NCBI RefSeq assembly: GCF_024679095.1 | Contig: NW_026111610.1 | Span: 1,191,550 to 1,255,549 of the forward strand | DNA from: Eriocheir sinensis | Taxonomy: Eukaryota; Arthropoda; Malacostraca; Decapoda; Varunidae | Length of the DNA stretch: 64,000 nt | Direction of reading: 5' to 3' | In this document: positions 28,925-39,774 of the stretch, piece by piece | How the letters are laid out: each line of letters begins with the position of its first letter | Position numbering within the stretch: the stretch's first letter is position 1 | Made by a program: the position numbers and the translations under genes | The notes under the pieces: generated by a model | What the model saw: the letters and a program-made list of their open reading frames with translations, nothing else | What the model was told of the DNA's origin: nothing | Database searches by the model: none

Positions 28925-29262
28925 CAGAAACTCTCTAGTTGAATGTGTCACACACTACAGAGTTCAGAATCGTATCTTAACTATATTCTGTTCTATCTGA
29001 ATCTGTTCGCAGCAACTCTCTAGTTGTGTGTGACATTTGCATGGGTCTCTCTGCGCGCATGCAAATGTAACGTCCTTGTCGTACAGTGCTAACAGATTCC
29101 AGACAATCGTCAAGACATGTATCTCTACATCTTGCATAAGTCGAGATGACCTGCACCAATACTATACATCTTGAATGTGTCACACACTACAGAGTTCAGA
29201 ATCGTATCTTAACTATATTCTGTTCTATCTGAATATGTTCGCAGCAACTCTCTAGTTGCAAA
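28925..29262 (+). promoter_or_regulatory. Octamer modules, two tandem copies
   Basis: The first has the full inverted pair ATTTGCAT/ATGCAAAT at about 29,035-29,067; the second (29,140-29,262) breaks before the octamers. Both carry 'ctgttcgcagcaactctct'. Confidence 0.55.
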
Positions 29263-29454
29263 AATTCTTCAACTAGAGAACAACAAATTAGACTATATTC
29301 AGAAAAAGTTCAACACGATTTCGAAGGTACAACAAATTAGACTCTATTCAGAAAGAGTGTTGAACTCTTGCCTACCTGACTACTCTAGACTTTGTCATGT
29401 GAGTCTGTACACTCCGTTGTTAGGTAGGCAAGAGTTCTGGTGCAGGTCATCTTG

Positions 29455-29870
29455 TTGACGACGAGGAAGTCTTAACTTACAACTGCATGCGCGCAGAGAG
29501 ACCCATGCAAATGTCACACACAACTAGAGAGTTGCTGCGAACAGATTCAGATAGAACAGAATATAGTTAAGATACGTGTGTGACACATTCAAGAGGTATA
29601 GTATTGGTGCAAGTCATCTCGACTTATGCAAGATGTAGAGATACATGTCTTGTGTAGAGTTGCATTGACGATTGTCTGGAATCTGTTGACGACAAGGAAG
29701 TCTTAGCTTACAATTGCATGCGCGCAGAGAGACCCATGCAAATGTCACACACAACTAGAGAGTTGCTGCGAACAGATTCAGATAGAACAGAATATAGTTA
29801 AGATACGATTCTGAACTCTGTAGTGTGTGACACATTCAAGATGTATAGTATTGGTGCTTGTCTGAAATAT
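29455..29870 (-). promoter_or_regulatory. Octamer modules, two inverted copies
   Basis: Two modules in reverse, facing the forward pair upstream, with ATGCAAAT at about 29,504 and 29,734. Together with 28,925-29,262 this makes a 0.9-kb head-to-head cluster of four modules and no gene. Confidence 0.55.
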
Positions 29871-30102
29871 GTTAGACTCTTCTACGACTCGTCGTTCGTC
29901 GAGATCCATTCTATCGATCCTCTGCCTGATCAAATCGAGGTTGGCGACACACATGCCTGTCTCGTCCTTTACGCAAGCCCGACGACGCGACGAGAAAACG
30001 AGAAAGTGCCAAAGGCGAGGCGATGTCCGATATTTCATTCTCATCTCCTTCCGACGACACATTAGTCAAGTACGGTTTGACTGGCGAAGCAATAGAATAC
30101 AA
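29870..30102 (-). pseudogene. Unknown protein fragment with frameshift
   Basis: Starts at ATG 30,100-30,102 (MYSIASPVKPYLTNVSSEGD), continues to 'LSRFLVASSG', then the protein-like frame switches near 29,975 to 'CVKDETGMCVANLDLIRQR'. Possibly an indel. Unknown family. Confidence 0.4.
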
Positions 30103-30211
30103 AACCGATCATCTCATAGTACACTCAGCTTTGGTCATGTAATTTGTCATGTAATAAAATCTGAACGTTAATTATTGTTTTATTTGTCTTACTTATCTTA
30201 AAAATTTAAAC

Positions 30212-30333
30212 ATGTGGTGGTGTATGTGTGTTCTGCTGCTTGTGTGTCTGGTCAGCTAATCGACATCAGCGATAAAACAACAGAAGAAGATTCCGTCGTA
30301 CCCAGTGTCAAGAGGATACTGCAGTCTAAATTG
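30212..30333 (+). pseudogene. Secreted-protein N-terminus, frameshifted
   Basis: ATG followed by 'MWWCMCVLLLVCLVS', an ideal signal peptide, then a stop; one base later another frame gives 'LIDISDKTTEEDSVVPSVKR'. A GT-run ('tgtgtgtct') is the likely slip site. Ends at the module shared with 38.6 kb. Confidence 0.35.
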
Positions 30334-30435
30334 GTTGCGAGGTAGGTAAGAGTTCAAAGCAGTCAAGTGCTCAGATGTGCAATTCGCCTTCCTGTAATTG
30401 TTACACCTCACAGCCACATATTAACTCTCAGCCAC

Positions 30436-31630
30436 ATGGCTGAACCACGGGAGTCTACTGTGTCAACGGACGTCAATAGAACGCTGCAAGATTTGACAAA
30501 TGCTGTCAGGACAATTATTAACATCGTGTACGACAGTATTAATGTTGAAGTATTACTGTCCGACTTACTAAAGTACAATCCCGATCAGGATACAATGATC
30601 TTGATAGAGCAGTTGCTTACACAGCTGCGATCTGCATTCGATTCAGATGAAACCAAAATTAACATTATAAGATCATACAACGTGATGAAGCAAATATACG
30701 ATTCTTTGGTAGAAAAAGATAGGTTGAGTCGATATTACAACCTGAAAATAAAATATAACAATATAAAAATTAAACAACTTCTCAACGCCATTAATCCTCA
30801 TCTTAACAACAACAACATAATTAAGAAACACTTGTTGGACAAATACAAAATTTCCAATCAGAATTGGTTAATGTTTTTGAGAACAAACAGAGGGGACGGT
30901 AACGGAGATTACGAAATGTCAGATGCGAATGACACGTCTACAGAAGCCGTTCAGAAATTGATCGCATTATTCCAACCTATATTTCCTAACACGGGTAATG
31001 TTGACGAACCCGTCGCCGATCAATTATTGAATCTGCAAGTAGTCGCGTCCGATTTAGAATCTGTCGTTACAGCGTTTGAATTGAATGCCGATGCTGAGTC
31101 GTTGATGTCTAAAAAAATGTTAAGCTACTTAACGAAAATACTATTGAACAGAGTGAAAACCATGGAACTGTTCAAAGATTATTGTTCCTCGATTTTGACT
31201 AAGTATAAAAATGACGTGAATTGGAAAATAGTGCAAATCAACAAGAAGTATTTCAACAACACAGAACTCGAATTACTTAAACCGATGTTAAAAAACATCG
31301 GTGAATATCCCAGTGACTTCGACACTCCGTTCGATGTCGCGTTGCAGTCTCTCATCGATATCGGAGATTTGTTTATCCAAACGTGTGTTAGAAATGCAAA
31401 GTAAATTGTATGAACAGGCACGGACATTCAGTTTAGATTCCAGAACGTACATTGTTGATCAGATGACTAACAATTTTAACGCTTTGGAAAATCGACTCGA
31501 GGAAATAAAAAAGAAGCAAGTCGACATAGAGAAGTTGAAAATAACACCGCCACAGTCTTCAGAGAGTACTATCGATTTGACAGATTTGCGAAATCGACTC
31601 GATGAAATAAACAAAAAGCAAGACGACTTG
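30436..31630 (+). pseudogene. F-protein gene, main copy, frameshifted
   Basis: From ATG (MAEPRESTV) 316 codons are open: 'LQDLTNAVRTIINIVYDS', 'RYYNLKIKYNNIKIKQLL', 'NQNWLMFLRTNRGDGNGDY', then 'YPSDFDTPFDVALQS'. Two bases are lost in a GT run near 31,385, where copy 17.7 kb reads through; afterwards the frame resumes to 'NRLDEINKKQD'. Largely helical, no known motif. The ATG coincides with the end of a repeated intergenic module ('cagccac'), so even this start may be a junction. Confidence 0.6.
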
Positions 31631-32226
31631 CTGGCCGCGAACGGCATCAGGTCCCACCTGCACGTGGCGGCGAATGTGCTCTGCAACTTCCTTAAAAACG
31701 ATTACGTCGGAATGTTTTTGAACTCGAGTCTCATGCAACGCGGTCTCTTCGTGTCGTTCGTTTTGAACAACATTCTCTTCAGACATATTTCTAAAGACGA
31801 TAAAATTACCTCTCTAAATGACGCAGACAAGAAAAATATGTTTAACCTGATCGACTTCTGCGTTGAAATTAAAAAGGCTTTTAATCTGCTGGGGCACAAC
31901 AAGGCGAATCGACTGTACGGAGCTGTAAAACCCGAGGATTCAGCGGAACAGGCGGACTGGGCCCTCGCACAGACCGTAATTGGCGCTTACAGACAATTGA
32001 GACACGCCTCCCTCGAAAAAAAAATACTCTTATCAAAAATCATTGTATCCCAAGACGAAGCCCAATCTAAAAGAGATTCGAACTATATTTCAACGAAGCC
32101 GTAGACGCGGTTCAGAATATTTATTTCTCTTTTTCTAGCAACGTTTCCTTTTACAAATCAACGCTGAGGAGTCTCGTTTCCGACAAAGTCAAGCGACATC
32201 TCAGACAAAAGCACGCATTCACCTAA
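31630..32226 (+). pseudogene. G-protein segment fused after F
   Basis: After 'KKQDD' the sequence leaves the F version seen at 34.7 kb and encodes 'NVLCNFLKNDYVGMFLNSSL', 'NNILFRHISKDDKITSL' and 'AEQADWALAQTVIGAYRQL'. A further frame change near 32,075 leads to 'AVDAVQNIYFSFSSNVSFYK' and the stop at 32,224. The last part recurs inverted at 48,068-48,200. Unknown. Confidence 0.45.
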
Positions 32227-32392
32227 CACTCAGCATTGAGACAAACTCAAACATCAACACACACATACAAAATAGTTTTTTAAATTTGCTAGAACAACTC
32301 AACACTTCTTCTTCCTCATCCTCGTCCTCCTGTTCATGTTCTTCGTCGTCGACGTTTAAATTTAAAATAAAACATCTCCTTCGTTCTGACAT
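32219..32392 (-). CDS. 57-aa acidic protein
   Basis: ATG-TGA ORF, tail-to-tail with the previous frame. 'MSERRRCFILNLN' precedes an acidic run (Asp/Glu from about residue 15 to 29), then a Cys/Met/Leu-rich end. Single copy; the tail could be extraneous. Confidence 0.3.
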   Translation of the reverse strand: MSERRRCFILNLNVDDEEHEQEDEDEEEEVLSCSSKFKKLFCMCVLMFEFVSMLSVR

Positions 32393-32545
32393 TGCTTTTT
32401 TAAATCTAATTAACGTACATTGGAATTAAATTATTTTTCAAAATTAACTCGAATTGTCTATCTATACTTAATATTTGCTGGACGTGAGAGATTTCCAATA
32501 AGTGTTTAATTGCGTTGTTGTTTGCTCACACATTTTGCATATTGG

Positions 32546-32701
32546 TCACGGGGTCTGAAATCTGTTAGCAATGACGTTTGTTTCTTCGACAGTTTGCCCG
32601 TAGCCGATTCTGCGCCGTTCCTCTTTTGATTTGTTGCATGCTTGGATGGATATGTTGCTGACGTAATCTTTAATTGTTTTGTTTTTCGTTTCATAATCCA
32701 T
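32546..32701 (-). CDS. 51-aa protein (alternative 62-aa frame)
   Basis: First ATG after 'tatttaaag' (about 60 bp upstream) gives MDYETKNKTIKDYVSNIS ... 'VEETNVIANRFQTP'. A second ATG in another frame (32,692-32,694) gives a 62-aa Lys-rich product to 32,506. The first looks more protein-like. The region just downstream recurs at 12,990-13,050. Confidence 0.35.
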   Translation of the reverse strand: MDYETKNKTIKDYVSNISIQACNKSKEERRRIGYGQTVEETNVIANRFQTP

Positions 32702-33545
32702 GTTGGTCTCCGCGAGCAAATTCACGGAATGATTGCACGCACTTTTCTCAAGACTTTAAATACCAGATCCGTTGTTGGAACGGCTGCGCCGCGCGCTGCG
32801 TGCGTGGCTATAAGCTCTCGCCCTCTCTCCAGCCGTGGAGTGAACTCTGGTGAGCACAGTGCAAGTGACAAAGTCTTATGCAATTCGTCTTGTTACACTC
32901 ATAGCCACAACTCTATTACATCTTAACTCTATTATGAATCACCTCACTCTATTCTGAATCTTGTCTTAGGTACGGGGAGTAGGGTCCAACACTGAACAGG
33001 TGTAGCAGCAATCAGTTATCGACTCGTCTTGTCCGGATGTAGTAGGTGACCAGTGCAAGTGATGAACTCTTGCACATGTAGCAGCAGTCCAACACTCCGC
33101 TCACAAGAGTTTAGTTGATGAGTTCACAACTGAGAAGATAAGACTGAATCTTGTCTTCACTATTCAGAATCTTCATAATGCATTCGTACGGGGAGTAGGG
33201 TCCAACTTCAATGTCTGTAAAATTGAATTTATAATAGGGGTACTATTATAAATTCAATTTTACTTTTTCAGGAGTTACTATTATAATTTTTTTTTTTTGT
33301 TTTCATGCGTCTCAGAATCGGTCGATATATAAGACAAAGTCAACCCGAGTTATTCTTGCACCGAGACGCGAAATCACGGACCCCACTCGTGCAGGTCAAA
33401 GATTGGTGTTTTAGGTGCTACCTGTAATGTGATTAATAAATCTATAGTGTTATTTTTATTTATTTTTGAAGTGTGAATAAAAGGTTCGTTAGAAGTACAT
33501 GTTTTATTTTAGACACTGACTCAAAGTTTCAATTCGGCCAACACG
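32702..33545. other. Intergenic mosaic, no gene
   Basis: Holds scraps of the shared intergenic modules ('agtgacaaagtctta', 'cggggagtagggtccaac' twice), the GGGGTACTATTATAAATTCAA family at 33,230-33,290, and an inverted relative of 5,160-5,440 at 33,345-33,480. Confidence 0.5.
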
Positions 33546-33547
33546 GC

Positions 33548-33710
33548 TTGTAGGTCGACAATTGAAGAATATGAACGATCTGTTAGGTACACTGTGTTCT
33601 AGTGTTTTAAACAAATAAAATAAAAATAATTAAATAGGACTGACTTTGTTTTACTTAGGAATGAATTTGTTTTAATGGTTGACGATTTACATTGCAAAGG
33701 TAAACAATAA
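33548..33710. repeat. Block duplicated at 47,406-47,567
   Basis: 'gtcgacaattgaagaatatg' to 'gcaaaggtaaacaata' is repeated directly at 47.4-47.6 kb. It contains 'atggttgacgatttacattg', a possible start with the donor-like 'gcaaag|gtaaac', but no long frame follows in either copy. Confidence 0.6.
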
Positions 33711-33713
33711 ATT

Positions 33714-34240
33714 CAAGTTGTGGTTCCAGAGTTGTTAAACGACGTCCGTGTCGTAGGCTCGTTGAGTGACGCTCTGCCTCCGCAATTAAAATTACGAACC
33801 GCTTACAGCGTTCTCTCGCTTGCAGAGAGATACGCGGAGTGTGTGTTGTATCGAGTGGACACGCTCGCCAGCGTAATGCAATCATCCGGACTGGTCAATG
33901 TCATTTCTTTTCATAAATTCAATGCACTTGACACACAAAGCGGTTCGTATTACGTTAATTATAATTACGCATATCTTTACCAACTTTTGTCTCTGGTGCG
34001 ACATAACATTGTGTCCCTGACTGTTTACTGTCTGCAACCCATGATGAAGTTAGCTCGTGTTCTACCCAGTGTCGAAAATTCTGACCTGGTCCTCTACTCG
34101 CGCACACCGGAAGCTGTAGACGCGCTGAAGATGATGTATGTGAACCACTACAAATCTTTCTTGGAAGCGGAAGTATACACAAAATTCAGAAATCTGCAAT
34201 TTGACATTACTGGAGAACCTACTGCTGACGATATTAGGAA
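33714..34240 (+). pseudogene. E-protein gene, N-terminal copy (E1)
   Basis: Open from the junction: 'VPELLNDVRVVGSLSDALPP', 'AYSVLSLAERYAECVLYRVD', 'NYAYLYQLLSLVRHNIVSL', then 'FLEAEVYTKFRN' to 'TADDIR', where it breaks. No ATG at the left end, so the N-terminus is missing. Tyr/Leu-rich soluble-looking protein. Other copies at 25.0, 27.1, 34.9 and 46.8 kb supply the rest. Confidence 0.55.
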
Positions 34241-34370
34241 AATCGACCTCTAAACAAGAGCGATTTAGGTAAGTAAAATAATGGGGTCGAGCTTGAAGAA
34301 GCGTCACGTAGTAATTGTCTTGTTACGGTTCTTCAGTGCAGAAAAAAAAAAATCTAAAAGAAAATAAAAC

Positions 34371-34835
34371 TCAACAGCGGTTAAAATATTTATTACTGAC
34401 ACACAAGAAAGGAAGATGCGAGGACGATGCGACGCAACAGCATTCTGAAATGCCTTTGCCGTTGTTAAACGTGTTCGCCTTGTCGCGGATGAGCGACATC
34501 AAATCGTCATTGTCGTCCTCGTCGTCCGAAAGTCGGATAAGAAAGGTTTCGTTGCTCTCGCGGTTAAGTGTCGTTCTTCTAATTTTCAGAGGATCGTTGA
34601 TAAAGAGGTAGTAGGATCCACTTTCATCTTTCTGTCTCAGATCGTACTCTACGACGAATCTTCCGCTCCAGGTAGACTGTGTTGTTTTCAACTCGTCTTG
34701 CTTTTTGTTTATTTCATCGAGTCGATTTCGCAAATCTGCCAAATCGATAGTATTCTCTGAAGACTGTGGTGGTGTTATTTTCAACTTCTCTATGTCGACT
34801 TCTTCTTTTTTATTTCATCGAGTCGATTTTCCAAA
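34371..34835 (-). pseudogene. F-protein C-terminal region
   Basis: Shares 'SENTIDLADLRNRLDEINKK' with F at 31.6 kb, then differs: 'STWSGRFVVEYDLRQKDESG', 'LFINDPLKIRRTTLNRE' and an acidic stretch ('LSDDEDDNDDL'). This may be the true F C-terminus, with the 31.6-kb version a fusion. The final residues run into a shuffled scrap. Confidence 0.5.
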
Positions 34836-34936
34836 GCGTTAAAAGTGTTAGTCATCTGATCAACAATGTACGTCGGCACATTCACTAGCAGCAGTCAAGT
34901 ACGTCAGCACATTTTCGGCACTAAAAAAATGGCACT

Positions 34937-35310
34937 AGTTCAGAAATCTGCAATTTGACATTACTGGAGAACCTACTGCTGACGATATTAGGAATAGAGT
35001 AATAAAAATAAAAAAAAACAACGGAAAAAGCGTGTATATCAACGGCGGGATTGACATTTCGAACAACCTGCCTAATAACTCTGAAGATAAGACACAATTG
35101 CCTTTTCTCGATGTTCGATTCAGTACTGTGATGAACAATAATTTTATATGGAGTATGTCTGGGCCAGAAATGTCTAGCGAAGTCTACGAAAATTACATGT
35201 TAGCGTTCCCCAAAAAAACAGTGAATCAAATCAACAAAGGAGACAAAAAGAATCGGTCGGTCCGGTCTCGAAAGTTTAATACGGTTCGTGGAAATAACAA
35301 CGAATACCCC
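34937..35310 (+). pseudogene. E-protein gene fragment, copy 4
   Basis: In frame from 'FRNLQFDITGE' to 'NTVRGNNNEY'. This copy keeps the full C-run ('ttccccaaaaaaac'), so 'FPKKTVNQINKGD' reads through. Ends in a CTGT microhomology join to the 181-aa gene. Confidence 0.65.
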
Positions 35311-35317
35311 TGTGTTT

Positions 35318-35802
35318 AATTGCAGAGTTGGTCATCATGAACAGCGTCCGTTGAATCGTGTTGTCGAGCGCTAAACTTTGAAAAGTGGATTTATCAACGC
35401 AGTCCCCGAATGTCGAAGAATTTGCAGAATAGATGATGTTGTAAACAATCTTAGCGAAAATGTACGCTGCGCAGTCAGACGTTATACATCGCGTGGATCG
35501 AACCTCCGGAGGAATGAACCTTGCGTTAAAATGAAAAGAATCTATGTTCTGAAATTTGTACTCGAGAGGCAGCAAACCTCCGAGGATGACCAATTTCGGC
35601 TGAAGACCATTTTTCCAGTCGAAAGAAAAACTGTTTAGAGAAGTGAAGTATATCGTCAGACCGTTATTTCTCAAGCGTTGAATTATGTTTCACATCTCGA
35701 CAACGATGAAAAAGATTCGATTGTTTAGTTTGATCTGGTCGAAGGACTGGCACGTTTCTAAATCTTCTTCGCTGCACTTACTCTCTTGCCATTGCATCTT
35801 CA
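35318..35802 (-). pseudogene. 181-aa protein gene, nonsense copy (B2)
   Basis: Closely similar to 18,544-19,089 over 160 codons but with a G-to-T change making TGA at 35,690-35,692 (intact copies read Met-Gly-Asn there). The C-terminal 19 codons are missing. Confidence 0.75.
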
Positions 35803-35812
35803 TCTTTTGCAG

Positions 35813-36382
35813 ACAAAGTCACGCACTCACCAACGTCTCAGAATTGAATTAGCTAACGTCTCCGAATTGGTCTATATTGCAGACAAAGTCACACATTCAC
35901 CAATGTCGCAGAAGCGGTCTACATTGCGCATTCACCAACGTCTCAGAATTGGTCTAGATTGCAGACAAAGTCACGCATTCACCAACGTCTCAGAATTGAA
36001 TTAGCTAACGTCTCCGAATTGGTCTATATTGCAGACAAAGTCACACATTCACCAATGTCGCAGAAGCGGTCTACATTGCGCATTCACCAACGTCTCAGAA
36101 TTGGTCTATATTGCAGACAAAGTCACGCATTCACCAACGTCTCAGAATTGGTCTACATTGCAGACAAAGTCACGCATTCACCAATGTCTCAGAATCGGTC
36201 TACATTGCAGACAAAGTCACGCATTCACCAACGTCTCAGAATTGGTCTACATTGCAGACAAAGTCACGCATTCACCAATGTCTCAGAATTGGTCTACATT
36301 GCAGACAAAGTCACGCATTCACCAATGTCTCAGAATCGGTCTACATTGCAGACAAAGTCACGCATTCACCAATGAAATTTGT
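35813..36382. repeat. 47-bp tandem array 3 (inverted)
   Basis: About 11-12 units, reverse orientation to arrays 1 and 2. A 145-bp irregular segment with 'gaattagctaacgtctcc' is itself duplicated at 35,818 and 35,967. The right end 'caccaatgaaatttgt' mirrors the left end of array 2. Confidence 0.9.
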
Positions 36383-37140
36383 CGCTAAATTTGAAATATC
36401 AGACCCCAGTCTTTCTTGTATGTTGGGTCCGCTTACTGCGATACTAAAAAGAGCGTTTTGCTAATTTTAATTTCGCAGATTAAGATTTATGTTCTATATC
36501 ACGATATTCAAGTAATTTAGATTAGTTTAGAAAAAATTAAATGTATGTGATTTTGATTTTTTACGCAGTCTTCTGTTAACGTAACCGCGAAACAAAGATG
36601 ACTAACCCATGAAACAAAGATGACTATGTTAAACGGATTTATATACAAATGATGAATATACAATTATTTAAAATACTGAATTTAATATATTCTACATGTT
36701 TACAGATTCCTAAACCGTGTGAATGTGCCGTCATGTATATATTAAGCCTTCGGCGAACGTCCAGATTCTGAACTCAATGTTTGAAGGGGTTACTATTGTA
36801 AACTCAATTATTATTTTTCAGGGGGTACTATCATAAAGTCAATGTATGGGGTTACTATTATAAATTCAATGGTGAGTTGGGATAATATCATAAAGTCAAT
36901 TTTTGATTGTTCACTGCAGATTCTGACCAACAGATTCTGAACTCATGTGTGAAGGGGTTACTATTGTAAACTCAATTGTGATTTTTCAGGGGGTACTATC
37001 CCGTTCCGGACAATGTCAGACATTCGCTAATCTGGACCCAGTCCACATGAACAGAAATACACAACCTAGTACCTGCTCCTCCTGCTGTGTCAGGACCCCC
37101 GTGCAAATGTGGGTTTTTGACCAAGCCAGTGATCCGTAAA
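36383..37140. other. AT-rich intergenic DNA with GGGGTACTAT repeats
   Basis: No gene. 36,780-36,990 holds four copies of the 'ggggttactattgtaaactc' / 'gggggtactatcataaagtc' family with 'ttttcag' spacers. The remainder is unremarkable AT-rich sequence. Confidence 0.55.
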
Positions 37141-37146
37141 CCGATC

Positions 37147-37296
37147 AACAAGTCTAAAATTGAATTGAAAAAATCCAGTGCGTCAAATGAAAATAATCTT
37201 TGCCAAGTTAACGCTAAAATACTTTACTATGTGATTCTAAACATCAACAACCAAGATAAGAACATTCAGGATGTATTTTACACTACCTTTGCTCAC
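37147..37296 (+). pseudogene. TAZ-like protein gene fragment (inverted)
   Basis: Fifty codons ('NKSKIELKKSSASNENN' to 'DVFYTTFAH') identical to 14,846-14,996, cut just at the first zinc ligand and joined by 'ct' to CC7. Confidence 0.65.
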
Positions 37297-38091
37297 TGCT
37301 GTTTGGGTTTCGGTATTTTGGTTAGACTCTTCGATATTTTTTCCTGTTTTCATTAATTTGGTCTTTTAACCGGTTGAATTCGGAATCTTTGTCAATCACG
37401 GTTTTCGCAATCTTATTCAATTCTTCGTTAAAGCTTGATAACGTCAGGTTAGTTACTTGCAATGCATTTGCACGTGCTGTTTCAGCTGCTAGTATTTCCT
37501 GGGAGGATTTGTTCTCTGTGGTCATATCCTCAATTTGTTTGTTCAACCGTATAATTTCGTCTTCTTGTTTTTTCAGTAATATCGATAAGTCATTACTCTT
37601 TTCACTCAGTTGGGTTTCGTGAGCAGTTTTCTCTTGCTGGAGGCGAGTGACATCTTGCTGAAGTCCATCTCTCGTTTGTGTCTCTTGTAGGAGTAGAGTT
37701 TTATTTTGAGTCAACTCTTGTTTGAATTGATCATTCTCTGTATCTAATTCGTTATTACGTTGTTGGAGTTGTTCGTATTCTTTTTGCATGAGATCGATCT
37801 TGTTTTTATTTTCAGATAATTCTGCGTTCAGTCGGTCTTTCTCTTGGATTATCTTTCGTATATTTGCATTAACTTCTAAGAATTTCTTATCTACATCTTT
37901 GTATATTGTCATTATTTGTTGTACTTTGGCAGATGATATTTCAATTTCTTTCCTTAATTCAGATTTTTCTTCTTCGTGTTTAGTTTGTTGATTTTGTAAT
38001 TCATCCATGTGCTTCTTTGTAGAATCGGCTAACTCTTGACTAAATAAACTTATTTCATTAATTTTAGCGTCTAACTCACTCTGCTCTAGAG
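37296..38091 (-). pseudogene. Coiled-coil protein gene, copy 7 (CC7)
   Basis: Open for about 250 codons from 'SELDAKINEIS' to 'KDSEFNRLKDQINENRK', the longest unbroken frame of the family; an extra T near 37,342 stops it. 5' side joins the same intergenic module as CC5, in mirror image. Confidence 0.75.
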
Positions 38092-39005
38092 TTAAGATGT
38101 AATAAATGTGGCTGAGAGTGTGGCTGTGAGGTGTAACAATTGCACATCCGAGCGGCTGTGAGGTGTAACAATTGCACATCCGAGCACCTGACCCTTGCTA
38201 GTGAATGTGTGACTTTGTTTTGACGGTCAACTGAACTCATGGATTCAGAATAGAGTTAAGATTTGATTTGAGATGATAAATTGTAACAGAAAGGAGAATT
38301 GCACATCTGAGCACTTGACTGCTTGACGCATGTGTTGTGTACAGACCCCCATGCAGATCCGGACCCCACTCTGTCTCTTTTGCTTCCCCCTCAGAGAGAC
38401 TTACAAATTTTAGGTTACCGCTCAGGAGACTCTTATGAAACGAAATCGTCAGATGTTGGACCCCACTCGAGCTAGCGTTCACCTCGTGCTATCTCTTACT
38501 TGATCTCAAAATATCAAGATCCCAAAATAGAGTTAAGATGTAATACTCTTTCCTACCTCTAGAGTTAAGATGTAATAGATGTGGCTGAGAGTTAAGATGT
38601 GGCTGTGAGGTGTAACAATTACAGGAAGGCGAATTGCACATCTGAGCACTTGACTGCTTTGAACTCTTACCTACCTCGCAACCAATTTAGACTGCTGCTA
38701 GTGAATGTAACAATTGCACATCCGAGCGGCTGTGAGGTGTAACAATTGCACATCCGAGCACCTGACCCCTGCTAGTGAATGTGTGACTTTGTTTTGACGG
38801 TCAACTGAACTCATGGATTCAGAATAGAGTTAAGATTTGATTTGAGATGATAAATTGTAACAGGAAGGCGAATTGCACATCTGAGCACTTGACTGCTTGA
38901 CGTGAATTTATATAAATTTATATAAATTTATGTAGCGACAGTAACCAGCGCCGCTATCGTCACGCACGCGGCGGCGGCAGTAAGACGTCTTCATCATTCT
39001 TACAC
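38092..39005. other. Intergenic modules, four partial copies
   Basis: No gene. The module 'gagttaagatgtaataaatg' ... 'gcacttgactgcttgacg' occurs complete at 38,092-38,335 and again 38,690-38,905, with parts at 38,460-38,690; the last runs into the TATA promoter of C2 at 38,903-38,935. Confidence 0.6.
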
Positions 39006-39008
39006 GGA

Positions 39009-39724
39009 GTGAGAAACAAAGGTCTAGAAGCGCAGAGACATCTGAGTCGCAAGCGCATAGCGTATAGACACCCAACTGACGGTGTACAAGTTCATCCACG
39101 GAGAAATACTGAGCGGCAACGCGCCGGTGCTCGCCACGATTTTTGGGACGGACGTGTACAGCCTGCTTCACTTACTCGAGAACGTCCCCAACTCCATTGG
39201 ACATCACATAGCGCTCAAGAGAGAATTTGGTGACGACTACAATCAAACTCCCGGCGTAGTATTTTCAACAGTGTGTTGTGTAAAGAGAAGCACACAAAGA
39301 ACACAGCAACGTCAATAAGAAGAGATGTACGAGTTCGTTCATAGAAGAAGTGGAAGGTTATCGTCAAGGAGGTGTACACAAAATAGGCATTCATTTCAAC
39401 CAGAAGAAAATCATAGACGCCCTCAAATCTGTCGGTCCATCCTTCACGCAGAACGAACGTCCGACTGCCAACTACAGAACATCTCTTCACGTGAACGCTC
39501 AGACTAAGGACAACCTGAAGCGTCTGTTGGTGTCGATGTTGGAGAACGCTGACGGGTTGACCGACAGCGATGTAGAAGAGATCAGGAACGCGCTCTGCTT
39601 ACCTGAGTGTAAAGACATCCCCAAAGATTTAATCACCGACGCATTACCTTTCGTTTTACAGCCGAATGTCGAGAGAGTACCGTGTAAGTGTTGCACCGAT
39701 TTCAAGAGTGATGTAGGTTGTTGA
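39009..39724 (+). pseudogene. 240-aa protein gene, decayed copy (C2)
   Basis: Inverted copy of 19,926-20,648. The ATG has become GTG (39,009-39,011); two bases are missing near 39,061 ('gcgtatag' for 'gcgtgcatag'); one T and four bases are missing near 39,263-39,283. The last 124 codons remain open. A clear decay series against C1. Confidence 0.8.
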
Positions 39725-39774
39725 AAATAATAAATATGATGTAGGATATAAACATTTTATTAACCCTGATGTTC

